Source: Nonomuraea sp. SBT364 (lineage in GTDB: Bacteria > Actinomycetota > Actinomycetes > Streptosporangiales > Streptosporangiaceae). From it: a stretch of DNA of 64,000 bases. The notes beneath the pieces were generated by a model, which was not told the origin of the DNA, did no database searches, and saw only the letters and a list, made by a program, of their open reading frames with translations. The first letter of the stretch is position 1. Each line of letters opens with the position of its first letter. Shown one piece after another: positions 9,257-16,954 of the stretch. The position numbers and the translations under genes were made by a program. Location: NCBI RefSeq assembly GCF_001083785.1, contig NZ_LAVL01000012.1:1-64000 (forward strand). The letters run 5' to 3'.

Positions 9257-10276
9257 CTAGCGTGAGCGATGGGAGCGGCCGGTGCTCGCGATCCGCTCGC
9301 CGATCCTGGTCACCAGGCCGCCTTCGGACAGGTCTGCGGCGAGCTGGCAGGCGGCGCTGATGCCCGCCGCCCGGGACGAACCGTGCGCGATGACCACGGT
9401 GCCGTTGAGCCCGAGCAGCACCGCGCCGCCGTGCGCCTCGGCGTCCAGCCGGTGGCTCAGCTCGCGCAGGCGGGAGCGCTGCATGAGAGCGCCCAGCCGG
9501 GCCACCGGGCTGTCGCCGATCGACTGCCTGAGCTCGTCGAAGGCGTAGCGGACCGCGCCTTCCATGGTCTTCAGCGCGACGTTGCCGGTGAAGCCGTCGG
9601 TGGTGATCACGTCGGCCTTCCCGGTCAGCAGGTCGTAGCCCTCGACGTTGCCGGCGAAGTGCAGGCCGGGCGCGGCCTCCAGCAGCTCGTGGGCGCGCCG
9701 GACGAGCTTGTTGCCCTTGCCCGCCTCGCTGCCGATCGTCAGCAGGGCGACGCGGGGGTGTTCGACGCCGTGGGCGAGCTCGGCGTAGGCGGCGCCCAGG
9801 TGCCCGAACTGCACCAGCGCCTCCGGCTTGACCTCGGCGTTCGCGCCCGCGTCGAGGAGCAGCGTGGGGTGCGGCAGGGTGGGCAGCGCGACGGCGATGG
9901 CCGGGCGCAGCACGCCCTGCTGGGCCTTGAGCCGGAGCTTGCCGGTGGCCACGATGCCCGCGGTCGAACCGGCCGACACCACCGCCGACACGTCGCCGCG
10001 CCGCACCAGGTGGCAGGCGATCGCGATGCTGGAGCGAGGGCGGCGCAGGCTGGCCAGCGCGCCCTCGTCCATGGCCAGCGCCTCTTCGGCGCGCACGATG
10101 GGCAACTCGTTGGTGGCGCCGTGGTCGGCCAGCGCCTCGTAGAGGACCCGGGGGGCGCCGACGAGCACGACGGGCAGCCCGCGCTCCCGCACCGCGTGGA
10201 CGGCGCCGGCCACGATCTCGTGCGGCGCGTGGTCGCCGCCCATGGCGTCGACCGCGATCGGCCTGCTGTCGGACAA
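9257..10276 (-). CDS. plsX: Phosphate acyltransferase PlsX
   Basis: A 339-residue PlsX, which makes acyl-phosphate from acyl-ACP for phospholipid synthesis at the membrane surface. Family landmarks are IAVDAMGGDHAPHEIVAGAV at the N terminus, VVSAGSTAGIVATGKL, the LLDAGANAEVKPEAL segment, the GSEAGKGNKLVRRAHELL motif, and VITTDGFTGNVALKTMEG. The start is TTG at 10276 with GAGGTG about 6 bases upstream. In many bacteria plsX follows rpmF and precedes fab genes. Here it heads a run with a P-type ATPase and argS instead, so it may be a second copy or a relocated single copy. Confidence 0.95.
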   Translation of the reverse strand: MSDSRPIAVDAMGGDHAPHEIVAGAVHAVRERGLPVVLVGAPRVLYEALADHGATNELPIVRAEEALAMDEGALASLRRPRSSIAIACHLVRRGDVSAVVSAGSTAGIVATGKLRLKAQQGVLRPAIAVALPTLPHPTLLLDAGANAEVKPEALVQFGHLGAAYAELAHGVEHPRVALLTIGSEAGKGNKLVRRAHELLEAAPGLHFAGNVEGYDLLTGKADVITTDGFTGNVALKTMEGAVRYAFDELRQSIGDSPVARLGALMQRSRLRELSHRLDAEAHGGAVLLGLNGTVVIAHGSSRAAGISAACQLAADLSEGGLVTRIGERIASTGRSHRSR

Positions 10277-10338
10277 TGGTCACCTCGTACGGCATGTCTT
10301 CACAGGCCGCTACCAGGTTAACCGGTCAGTAGTGCCCG

Positions 10339-10908
10339 CTACGCGTCGCCGTGCAGGTTCCAGTCGGTGACGGTGCGGGCCACGATGACCTTGCCGAACG
10401 TGACCCGCCCGGTGATCCTGATGACCGGGCCGTCGCCTTCGGAGCCGCCCGACACCTGACGCTTGGAGAACACCGCGCCCACCTCGTCGACGACCTGGGC
10501 GTTCGGGGGCACCCTGACGATCGTCTTGGCGCAGAACGCGCTGACGGACACCGTGATCTCGCGGCCCGGGAGCACGGCCTGCGACAGGTCCACGATGAGG
10601 GCGCCGAACGTGGCCGCCAGGTGCGTGTGGCGGGAGGCGATCCAGCGGCCGCGCTTGATGACCTTGCTGAACACCGCGCTGACGTTCTGCTGCTCCAGGG
10701 CGGCCAGGCTGGAGCCCGCGCCGGTCGACTGGGGGAGGTCCTTGGTGAAGGGGACGAGGTCGCCTACGGTCCTGGCCGTGTAGATGGCCTCCAGCCGGTC
10801 GGCGTGCTCGACACTGGTGAGTCTTCCGCTGGCGAACGCCTCGCCGAGCACCGTGGCCGCGCGGTCACGGTCGGCGTCGGAGGCCCGCATCGTCGGGTCG
10901 TCGGTCAC
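10339..10908 (-). CDS. DUF1707 / LiaF-like cell-wall stress domain protein
   Basis: A 189-residue protein. Residues 7-60 match DUF1707: MRASDADRDRAATVLGEAF, then GRLTSVEHADRLEAIYTART and VGDLVPFTKDLP. The second half (about 85-185) is a beta-rich domain like the C-terminal LiaF/YvqF domain, with FGALIVDLSQAVLPG, SAFCAKTIVRVPPN and FGKVIVARTVT. No transmembrane segment is visible, so it is probably cytoplasmic or membrane-associated. The start used is GTG at 10908; the ATG six codons later, where DUF1707 begins, is an equally good start. LiaF-type domains are linked to envelope stress sensing, but the role here is unknown. It is divergent from the radical SAM gene. Confidence 0.85.
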   Translation of the reverse strand: MTDDPTMRASDADRDRAATVLGEAFASGRLTSVEHADRLEAIYTARTVGDLVPFTKDLPQSTGAGSSLAALEQQNVSAVFSKVIKRGRWIASRHTHLAATFGALIVDLSQAVLPGREITVSVSAFCAKTIVRVPPNAQVVDEVGAVFSKRQVSGGSEGDGPVIRITGRVTFGKVIVARTVTDWNLHGDA

Positions 10909-10927
10909 GCCGACAGTCTAGATGAAG

Positions 10928-10970
10928 ACGCGATATGTCGCGATAGGGAAGCTCCAGAGAAACTTGGAGC
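10928..10970. promoter_or_regulatory. Repeats in the DUF1707/radical-SAM divergent region
   Basis: Two direct copies of CGCGATA (10929-10935 and 10939-10945) lie one helical turn apart, followed by the inverted pair GCTCCA/TGGAGC (10951-10956, 10965-10970). They sit between divergent genes, so they could be operator sites for either. No matching regulator is recognised. Confidence 0.35.
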
Positions 10971-11078
10971 CCACGCGGAACCGTAGCCCCGGCATGCCGC
11001 GTCCCGATATAAGAGCGTTAGACGCGCGACGGAGGCATCAGGTTTACACGATCGAACAAAAAAGATGGGAACGGCCTA

Positions 11079-12395
11079 GTGATCTTGAACCAAGCAGGAA
11101 CCCGACGCTTCAAGGCGTACACGTCCAAGCACCTCGACGACCTCCTGCTGCGAGCCGGGCTCGACGACGAGGAACGACTGAAGGTGCGCGCCGTGGCCAC
11201 GGTGCTGCCCTTCCGGACCAACGCCTACGTCGTGGATGAACTCATAGATTGGTCGGCAGCGCCCGACGACCCCATATACCGCCTGGTCTTCCCGCAGCAG
11301 GACATGCTGCCCGCGGCCGACGTGGCCAGGCTGGCGGACCTGCTCAAGGCCGAGGCGCCCAACGCGGAGATCCAGGCCGAGGCCAACCGGGTCCGCGCGC
11401 AACTCAACCCGCACCCCGCCGGTCAGAAAGAGCTCAACGTGCCCCGCATCGGGGACGAGCCCGTGCCGGGGATGCAGCACAAATATCCGGAGACGGTGCT
11501 CTTCTTCCCCAAGCAGGGGCAGACCTGCCACGCGTACTGCACCTACTGCTTCCGGTGGGCCCAGTTCGTCGGCGACGCCGATCTGAAGTTCGCCTCGGAT
11601 GACATCGACCAGATGGTCGGCTACATCCGCCGGCACCCCGAGGTCACCAGCGTCCTGATCACCGGCGGCGACGCCATGATCATGGGCGAGCCGGTGATCC
11701 GGCGCTACATCGAGCCGCTGCTGGCGCTCGACCAGCTCGAATCGGTGAGGATCGGCACCAAGGCGCTGGCGTACTGGCCGCAGCGCTTCGTCACCGACCC
11801 CGACGCCGACGCCACGCTCGGCCTGTTCGAAGAGGTCGTGGAGTCGGGCAAGAACCTCGCCTTCATGGCCCACTTCTCGCACCCGCGCGAGCTGGAGTCA
11901 CCGCTGGTGGAGTCGGCGGTCAAGCGGATTCTCGGCAGCGGGGCCACGATCAGGACCCAGGCGCCGCTCATCAGGTCCATCAACGACGACCCGCTCATCT
12001 GGTCGGACATGTGGCGGCGGCAGCTCCGGATGGGGATGATCCCCTACTACATGTTCATCGAGCGGGACACCGGCCCGCAGGACTACTTCGCGGTGCCGCT
12101 CGCGCGCGCGTACGAAGTCTTCAGAGACGCCTACGCGAGCGTCTCCGGGCTCTGCCGGACGGTCCGGGGCCCCTCGATGTCGGCGACACCGGGCAAGGTG
12201 TGCGTCGACGGCGTCATGGAGATCGACGGGCAGCGCGTGTTCGTCCTCCACCTCATCCAGGCCCGCGACCCCAGCCTGGTCGGGCGGCCGTTCTTCGCCC
12301 GGTACGACCCCACCGCGGTGTGGCTCACGGACCTGCGCCCGGCATTCGCCGAACGTTTTCCGTTCGAGGCCGAGGAGGCCCTGCTGCCGGTCTGA
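11079..12395 (+). CDS. KamA-family radical SAM protein (lysine 2,3-aminomutase-like)
   Basis: A 438-residue radical SAM enzyme. The cluster motif is CHAYCTYC, with C150, C154 and C157 in the C-x3-C-x2-C spacing. It is followed by the GGDAMIMGEPV strand, which in true lysine 2,3-aminomutases reads GGDPL. A lysine in TPGKVCVDG near residue 370 sits where the PLP-binding lysine of KamA would be (GGGGK context). YWPQRF and APLIRSINDD also fit the family. It starts with GTG at 11079. There is no kamDE, EF-P-modifying or antibiotic pathway next to it, so it is an orphan. A beta-amino acid mutase or a PLP-independent relative are both possible. Confidence 0.88.
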   Translation: MILNQAGTRRFKAYTSKHLDDLLLRAGLDDEERLKVRAVATVLPFRTNAYVVDELIDWSAAPDDPIYRLVFPQQDMLPAADVARLADLLKAEAPNAEIQAEANRVRAQLNPHPAGQKELNVPRIGDEPVPGMQHKYPETVLFFPKQGQTCHAYCTYCFRWAQFVGDADLKFASDDIDQMVGYIRRHPEVTSVLITGGDAMIMGEPVIRRYIEPLLALDQLESVRIGTKALAYWPQRFVTDPDADATLGLFEEVVESGKNLAFMAHFSHPRELESPLVESAVKRILGSGATIRTQAPLIRSINDDPLIWSDMWRRQLRMGMIPYYMFIERDTGPQDYFAVPLARAYEVFRDAYASVSGLCRTVRGPSMSATPGKVCVDGVMEIDGQRVFVLHLIQARDPSLVGRPFFARYDPTAVWLTDLRPAFAERFPFEAEEALLPV

Positions 12396-12775
12396 CCGGT
12401 TCAAGCGCGTCTACCGCAAGCGGAAAATCTGCGCCCCCGGCCCCTGGCATTTCGTTTTGACGAAGATGCCGGTGGGCCGTGCGGGCGCACTTCCTTGTCC
12501 CAGGAATATCCGAAATAGCCTCCTGGTATTTCCCGCTTTGTCCGGCCGCGCATTACCTTTCCCCCGCTCGGTAACTTACCCACAAAGCCCGTGTCACGCG
12601 GGCTTCCAGCAGCTGCCCCGGGCTCGCACGGGGTGATAGAACTGCTTTAGTAGCTCAGCCGGGACGACGCGCTTCGTGTGGTGCCCATAGCGCGTACGAC
12701 TCGGCATTCGGGGGTTATCGATTCGCATTTTCGCTGCATTCAAGAGCGATCGATCAACGAGCCGGGAAGGCAATC
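12396..12775. other. Intergenic region, 380 bp
   Basis: No convincing gene. GC is lower than in the flanking genes. A small hairpin, AAGCCCG/CGGGCTT at 12585-12605, is the only clear structure. The last 100 bases should hold the promoter and leader of the secreted Gly-rich protein. I looked for a c-di-AMP (ydaO) riboswitch, which often precedes wall-related genes in actinomycetes, and did not find its conserved segments. Confidence 0.6.
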
Positions 12776-13723
12776 ATGAAACGCGTAATCAAGACGGCCG
12801 TGGCCGTGACTTCATTCGGGCTTGCGGCCGCGCTGGCCCCGCCGGTCCACGCCGACGTCCAGGACCTCGGCAACCGCGTCGCGCCCCAGGCCGACGAGCC
12901 GGGCGGCAAGGGCGGCGGCGGACTCGGCGGCCTGCTCAGCCCGGTCACCGGCCTGCTGGGCGGCCTGCTCGGCGGCGGCGGCGGCCTGCTGGGCGGCGGC
13001 AAGAAGTCCGCGCCCGCCGAGCAGTACGAGGGCCAGGCCGAGCCCGCGGGCCCGATGGGCCCCAACTCCTACGAGGACGCCACCCGCTGGTCGGAGCCGC
13101 GGCCCGAACTGGCCCCCAGGATCGCCGGCCTGCCCCTGCTCGGCGGCCTGACCAAGGGCCTGCCGCTGGCCGGCGTCGTGCCGGGCGCCTCCCGCATGGC
13201 CGCGCCGCAGCCCGTCGCCGTCAAGCCCAGCGTCGACGGCACCCTGCAGGGCGCCTTCGCGTCGGTGGCGGACCTGGTCGAAGGCTCCCTGAGCGGGGCC
13301 ATGGCCAAGCTGTCGACCACCAGGCTGCTGCCCGGTGGCACCACCAGCGTCGTCGACGCCGGCAACACCACCACCGACACGCTGAACGGCACCACCCAGG
13401 GCCTGGAGAACCTGTCGCTGGAGAGCACGATGGCCGGCCTCGGCGGCGCGGCCAAGCACGCGCTGCCGCACGCCACGCGCGGCGAGCTGTCGCCGCTCAT
13501 CGGCCACGTGACCCCCGCCGAGGCGGCGCCGCTCGTCGAGTCGCTGCCCGGCACCACCCAGATCGCCGCCGTCGACGAGGTGTCCCCGCTCGTGGAGGAC
13601 GTCTCCAACCTCCTGTCGGCCAACGGCACCAAGGCCACCGGTACCTACAACGAGACCATCACTTCCCTGGGCTGGTCCACGGCCGCCCTCACCAGCCACG
13701 TGAACGCCTGGCCCACGAACTGA
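12776..13723 (+). CDS. Secreted Gly/Leu-rich hypothetical protein
   Basis: A 315-residue exported protein. The signal peptide is clear: MKRVIKTAVAVTSFGLAAAL with likely cleavage after PPVHA, leaving DVQDLG at the mature N terminus. Residues about 40-75 are a low-complexity GGLLG-type repeat (LLGGLLGGGGGLLGGG). The rest is Ala, Thr and Leu rich with no cysteine and no catalytic motif. The repeated GGLL/GLPLLGG segments suggest a surface-active or structural extracellular protein, but this is inference. No LPXTG or lipobox is present. It is monocistronic, with a strong terminator about 200 bp downstream. Confidence 0.85.
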   Translation: MKRVIKTAVAVTSFGLAAALAPPVHADVQDLGNRVAPQADEPGGKGGGGLGGLLSPVTGLLGGLLGGGGGLLGGGKKSAPAEQYEGQAEPAGPMGPNSYEDATRWSEPRPELAPRIAGLPLLGGLTKGLPLAGVVPGASRMAAPQPVAVKPSVDGTLQGAFASVADLVEGSLSGAMAKLSTTRLLPGGTTSVVDAGNTTTDTLNGTTQGLENLSLESTMAGLGGAAKHALPHATRGELSPLIGHVTPAEAAPLVESLPGTTQIAAVDEVSPLVEDVSNLLSANGTKATGTYNETITSLGWSTAALTSHVNAWPTN

Positions 13724-13918
13724 CACCGGCGCAGCCGCGACGGGAGTCCACGTGAGGTGCCGACCCCGTGCCTGCGGCCCGCCTGAGCTCTTCTCGAACG
13801 CCCCTTGAGATGCCGGGGCCTGTTCGGAGGCTCTGCGCGCCGGGTGTCACCCCGGCCTCGGCTCGCCCGCGCCACCGCCACTGCAGGGCGGCGGCGCCCC
13901 GCCGAGCCGCACATCAAC

Positions 13919-13958
13919 GGCCGCCGGCCCCACTTCACTGGGCCGGCGGCCTTTTCTT
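13919..13958 (+). terminator. Rho-independent terminator
   Basis: A perfect 12-bp stem (13919-13930 with 13940-13951) with a 9-base loop, followed by TTTTCTT. The T run is on the plus strand, so it terminates the secreted-protein transcript about 195 bp after its stop. The 13724-13918 stretch before it holds no gene I can support. Confidence 0.85.
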
Positions 13959-13961
13959 GCG

Positions 13962-14055
13962 GCTGATCAGGCTCGCTCCTGTACGGGTGATCAGGCTCCT
14001 GTGCTCCTGTACGGCGATCGGATTCTGTGCGGTGGTCAGGTTTCTGTGCGGATCA
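13962..14055. repeat. Degenerate tandem repeat, unit about 16-28 bp
   Basis: Successive units share a GATCAGG...CTCCTGTACGG core: TGATCAGGCTC...CTGTACGGG, TGATCAGGCTC...CTGTACGGC, GATCGGATTCTGTGCGGTG, GTCAGGTTTCTGTGCG. Unit length and sequence drift along the array. It lies between the terminator at 13958 and the stop codon of the small SOS-box gene. Confidence 0.65.
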
Positions 14056-14226
14056 GGGCAGGCGCACCCCGGTGCGGCGGGCGATCTGCGCCTGCAGCCG
14101 GGCCATCTGCCAGTGCAACTCGAGCAGCTGCTCGGCCAGCTGCATCCTGGGTATTTCGGACACGTCCTCGGTGTCCAGGTGGTCGATCGCGGCCGAAAGC
14201 TCTCCCAACGCGCTCCCCCACTCCAT
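14053..14226 (-). CDS. 57-residue DUF222-like mini protein, SOS-box controlled
   Basis: A short gene with normal coding texture: ATG at 14226 (GTG at 14229 possible), 57 codons, stop at 14053. The protein is an amphipathic helical segment: ALGELSAAIDHLDTEDV, then EIPRMQLAEQLLELHWQMAR and LQAQIARRTGVRLP. This resembles the N-terminal helical part of DUF222 (13E12-type) HNH endonucleases, in particular the pattern of a short LDxEDV turn followed by a long Leu-heptad helix. The HNH domain and the rest of DUF222 are missing downstream, where only repeats are found. A perfect LexA box sits 16-31 bases upstream of the ATG. It could be a functional small SOS protein or a relic that kept its promoter. 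DUF222 kinship is by eye. Confidence 0.65.
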   Translation of the reverse strand: MEWGSALGELSAAIDHLDTEDVSEIPRMQLAEQLLELHWQMARLQAQIARRTGVRLP

Positions 14227-14241
14227 CACCGTTTCCCGGGC

Positions 14242-14257
14242 TCGAACCGACGTTCGA
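14242..14257 (-). promoter_or_regulatory. LexA/SOS box
   Basis: TCGAAC-N4-GTTCGA, the exact actinobacterial SOS-box consensus, 16 bases upstream of the start of the 57-residue DUF222-like gene on the minus strand. Mycobacterial 13E12-repeat genes are known members of the LexA regulon, which supports the pairing. Confidence 0.8.
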
Positions 14258-14378
14258 ATCCTATCGGACCGGTGTCACCCTGTCAGTCCTTTGCCTCACG
14301 TGTCACTCCCCTTTTCGCACAAACAAGCGATCCCGTACGCCCTCACCCGGCACGCTCCCTCCTGGGAGGGCCCGTTGC

Positions 14379-14630
14379 GATGGTTCCGCCCATGCGCACC
14401 ACCGCCGGCTGGGAAGCGCCGTGAGGTGGGAGGGCCGGTGATGGCGGTGCCAGCCGGTTCGCGCTCAAGCGACGACGCGTCCGGGGGGTCGCCTGAGGGC
14501 TCTGCGGGTGGTTCCGTGGTGGCTCAAGGCGGCGGGCGGTGAGCCGAGGTGAGGGGCCGGGCGAGGAAGGCCGCCACGGCCGTTCGGTCCATGCGACGAC
14601 AGCACCGGCCGGGAAGCGCCGCGAGGCGGG
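14379..14630. repeat. Pair of imperfect direct repeats, about 52 bp each, in a gene-free stretch
   Basis: Copy 1 spans 14379-14430 and copy 2 spans 14578-14630. Both run TTCxGxCCATGCG...CCGGCxGGGAAGCGCCG and end in GAGGTGGG or GAGGCGGG. They are about 200 bp apart in the 14258-14688 gap, which otherwise shows only short GC-rich stretches and no supported gene. Confidence 0.5.
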
Positions 14631-14688
14631 CGCCGGGTGCCCTCGGAGGGGCCCGAGGGGTGGGGCGGCCCGCCCTGGCCGGGGCGGG

Positions 14689-15555
14689 TCAGCCCTTGGT
14701 GTAGGCGGCGAGGACTTCCTTGGGGTCGCCATCCATCTTGATCTTGCCCTTGTGCAGCCAGATGACGCGGTTGCAGGTCTGCTCGATGACCCGGAGGTCG
14801 TGGGCGACGAGGAAGACGGTGCCGGCGGATTCGCGGATCTGGCGGATGCGCTGCTCGCTCTTCTTGCGGAACTCGCGGTCGCCCGTCGCCAGGGCCTCGT
14901 CGATGAGAAGGACGTCGTGCGTCTTGGCGGAGGAGATGGCGAAGCGGAGACGGGCGCCCATGCCGGAGGAGTAGGTGGACATGGGCAGCTGGACGAACTC
15001 GTCGATGCCGGAGAAGTCGACGATCTCCTGGTATTTCTCCCGGACCTCGGACGGCGTCATGCCCATGGCGTAGCAGCCGAGGACGATGTTGCGCTCGCCG
15101 GTCAGCTCGCGCATGAGGGCGGCGTTGACGCCGAGCAGCGACGGCTGGCCGTCGGTGTAGACGGCGCCGGAGTGCGGGGGCAGCAGGCCGGCGATGGCAC
15201 GCAGCAGCGTGGACTTGCCGGAGCCGTTGCGGCCCACGATGCCGATCGCGTCGCCGTGGTAGGCGACGAAGGTGACGCCCTTGACGGCGTGCACCTCTTT
15301 CATCTGCGGCCGCCCCTGCCGCTTGAGGATGCGCGTGAGGGCGTTGACGGCGTTGCCCTTCTCGCTCTCCGATGCCGCGCCGTAGACCCGGTAGACGATG
15401 TGCAGGTCGTCGACGATGACCGTCGGCGTCCCGGTGGGTGCGTCCAAGGGGCCCTTGGTCGCGAGCTCCGGGTTGGGATGCACCCTCACGTCCTTGCCGG
15501 GGACGGCGGGCTCCTCGCCCTTCACCTTTGACAGCTCCTTGGTCAGCTCAGCCAC
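14689..15555 (-). CDS. ABC exporter ATPase, Wzt/TagH (polysaccharide or teichoic acid) type
   Basis: A 288-residue nucleotide-binding subunit. Walker A is GRNGSGKST, the signature is YSSGMGARLRF in place of LSGGQ, and Walker B is DVLLIDEAL. The YSSGM signature and the IYLDGxPSLLGV-type segment (here TDGQPSLLGVNAALM) are typical of ATPases that export undecaprenyl-linked polysaccharide or teichoic acid (TagH, RfbE/Wzt). A 60-residue N-terminal extension precedes the core, and there is no C-terminal carbohydrate-binding domain. It is translationally coupled to the permease gene upstream (8-bp overlap). It probably energises export of a wall polymer across the cytoplasmic membrane. Confidence 0.92.
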   Translation of the reverse strand: MAELTKELSKVKGEEPAVPGKDVRVHPNPELATKGPLDAPTGTPTVIVDDLHIVYRVYGAASESEKGNAVNALTRILKRQGRPQMKEVHAVKGVTFVAYHGDAIGIVGRNGSGKSTLLRAIAGLLPPHSGAVYTDGQPSLLGVNAALMRELTGERNIVLGCYAMGMTPSEVREKYQEIVDFSGIDEFVQLPMSTYSSGMGARLRFAISSAKTHDVLLIDEALATGDREFRKKSEQRIRQIRESAGTVFLVAHDLRVIEQTCNRVIWLHKGKIKMDGDPKEVLAAYTKG

Positions 15556-16483
15556 GCCCGTACCTCTCCTCGGCTCGCCAGAAGTACCAGAAGCCGAATC
15601 CGAGTGCGAACACCGCCCAGAATACGCAAGAGGCCCAGACCATCGTCGGGGGGTGGTGCCCGAAGTCGGGGTTGTAGGACTTGATCAGGATCTCGCGCAT
15701 CCACTCGATGAAGGATGCGGCGGGGTTGAGGTACATCGCGGTGGCCACCCACTCGGGCAGGCCGGCGCCGTTGACGACCTTGTCGTGGATGGCGAAGAAG
15801 ACGCCGGAGGCGTAGAGCCAGGTGCGCGTGATGAAGGGCAGCAGCTGGTTGAGGTCGCGCATGGACGCGCCGAGCCGGGCGATGACCAGCGCGGCGCCGA
15901 CGTTGAACATGGTCTGCAGCAGCAGCACCACGGGGATCATCAGCCAGTACCAGGTCGGGAACTCGCCGGTGGCCACCACGATCACGCCGAGCACGCCCAT
16001 GGAGATGGCGAGCTGCTGCAGCTCCTGGATCGTGTAGGCGAGCGGCAGCGTGGCCCTGGGGAAGTGCAGGGCGCGGATCATCGACAGGTTGCCGGAGATC
16101 GACTTGGCGCCGGCCGTCACCGTCCGCTGCGTGAAGGTGAAGACGAACATCCCGGTGATCAGGAACGCCGGGTAGTTCTCGATGTTGCCCTTGCCGCCGA
16201 GGATGAGGCCGAACATCACGTAGTAGATGCCGGCGTTGAGCAGCGGGGTCAGGACCTGCCACAGCTGGCCCAGGGCCGAGTTGGAGTACTTCGAGACGTT
16301 GCGCGAGGTCGCGTACGTCAGAACGAAGTGTCGCCGCTCCCACAGCTGGCGCATGTATACGGGAAACCTCGGCCGCGCGATGGCACGGCGAAGACCGTAT
16401 CTCTCGGCGAGCTTGGCCAGCGGCTCCTGCCCGCTTCGGCCGCCCGCCTGGGCGTCCGCGACAGCGGATTCCGGCTGGCTCAT
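15548..16483 (-). CDS. ABC-2 type polysaccharide export permease (Wzm/TagG type)
   Basis: A 311-residue membrane protein with six predicted transmembrane segments in the ABC-2 layout. After a hydrophilic N-terminal 60 residues comes the amphipathic region RHFVLTYATSRNVSKYSNSA and the LGQLWQVLTPLLNAGIYYVM helix typical of RfbA/TagG permeases. YLNPAASFIEWMREIL near the C terminus is also family-like. It partners the downstream ATPase (8-bp gene overlap). No glycosyltransferase genes are adjacent, so the exported polymer cannot be named. The long upstream gap (16484-16954) should contain its promoter. Confidence 0.92.
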   Translation of the reverse strand: MSQPESAVADAQAGGRSGQEPLAKLAERYGLRRAIARPRFPVYMRQLWERRHFVLTYATSRNVSKYSNSALGQLWQVLTPLLNAGIYYVMFGLILGGKGNIENYPAFLITGMFVFTFTQRTVTAGAKSISGNLSMIRALHFPRATLPLAYTIQELQQLAISMGVLGVIVVATGEFPTWYWLMIPVVLLLQTMFNVGAALVIARLGASMRDLNQLLPFITRTWLYASGVFFAIHDKVVNGAGLPEWVATAMYLNPAASFIEWMREILIKSYNPDFGHHPPTMVWASCVFWAVFALGFGFWYFWRAEERYGRG

Positions 16484-16954
16484 GGCAAGGACTCTATTGG
16501 ATCCGGGTCGTTGGGGTGGCTGCCACGGGGACTGTGGCCGACTCTTGGACGGTCGTCCCGGGTGCCCGGTTCCAAGGCACCGTCAAGAGTCGTTCAACCG
16601 TAGCTCAGCGCGAACGACTCTGTCCGGAACGGCGCGAGCACTGTCTGGTAGGAGGTAATTTTCATCAACTGTTCACGTCCACTCCTGTGCTCACATGACC
16701 GTTTAATGACCTTTGTCGCGGCGTGCGTTCTATGGGTGTGACGTGGGATAGGCGCACGTGTGACCGAACTGCAACGCGCCAGAGACTCCCTGGTGGCAAG
16801 TAGTAAGGGATAGTCGCGATCGACTGGCAGGGCGTCGGCTGGTTTGACCAGGTCAGCCAAACCCGGGGGATTACAAGGAACCCCCCGTCAGGCTGCTCAC
16901 GATCATCGCAGCTCAGCGCTTACGCCCACTTGTAGAGGGAGGAAGTTTTTCACC
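16484..16954. promoter_or_regulatory. 471-bp divergent promoter region
   Basis: No gene is supported. This gap separates the wall-polymer exporter (minus) from the peptide importer (plus) and is less GC-rich than its neighbours. A candidate promoter for the importer is TTGACC at 16844-16849 with GGATTA at 16868-16873 (18-bp spacer). A GGCTG/CAGCC stem at about 16838-16858 overlaps it. A strong ribosome-binding site, GAGGGAGGAAG, precedes the importer ATG. Confidence 0.4.

Noticed and set aside
12396..12775. Possible c-di-AMP (ydaO) riboswitch before the secreted protein
   Set aside because: The conserved GGGTGAA and CCGACAGCTAACCTCGTAGGC-type core segments are missing; only a short hairpin is present.
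14236..14262. T-loop-like GTTCGAATCC suggesting a tRNA
   Set aside because: No acceptor stem, D arm, anticodon arm or closing pairs; the sequence is explained by the SOS box.
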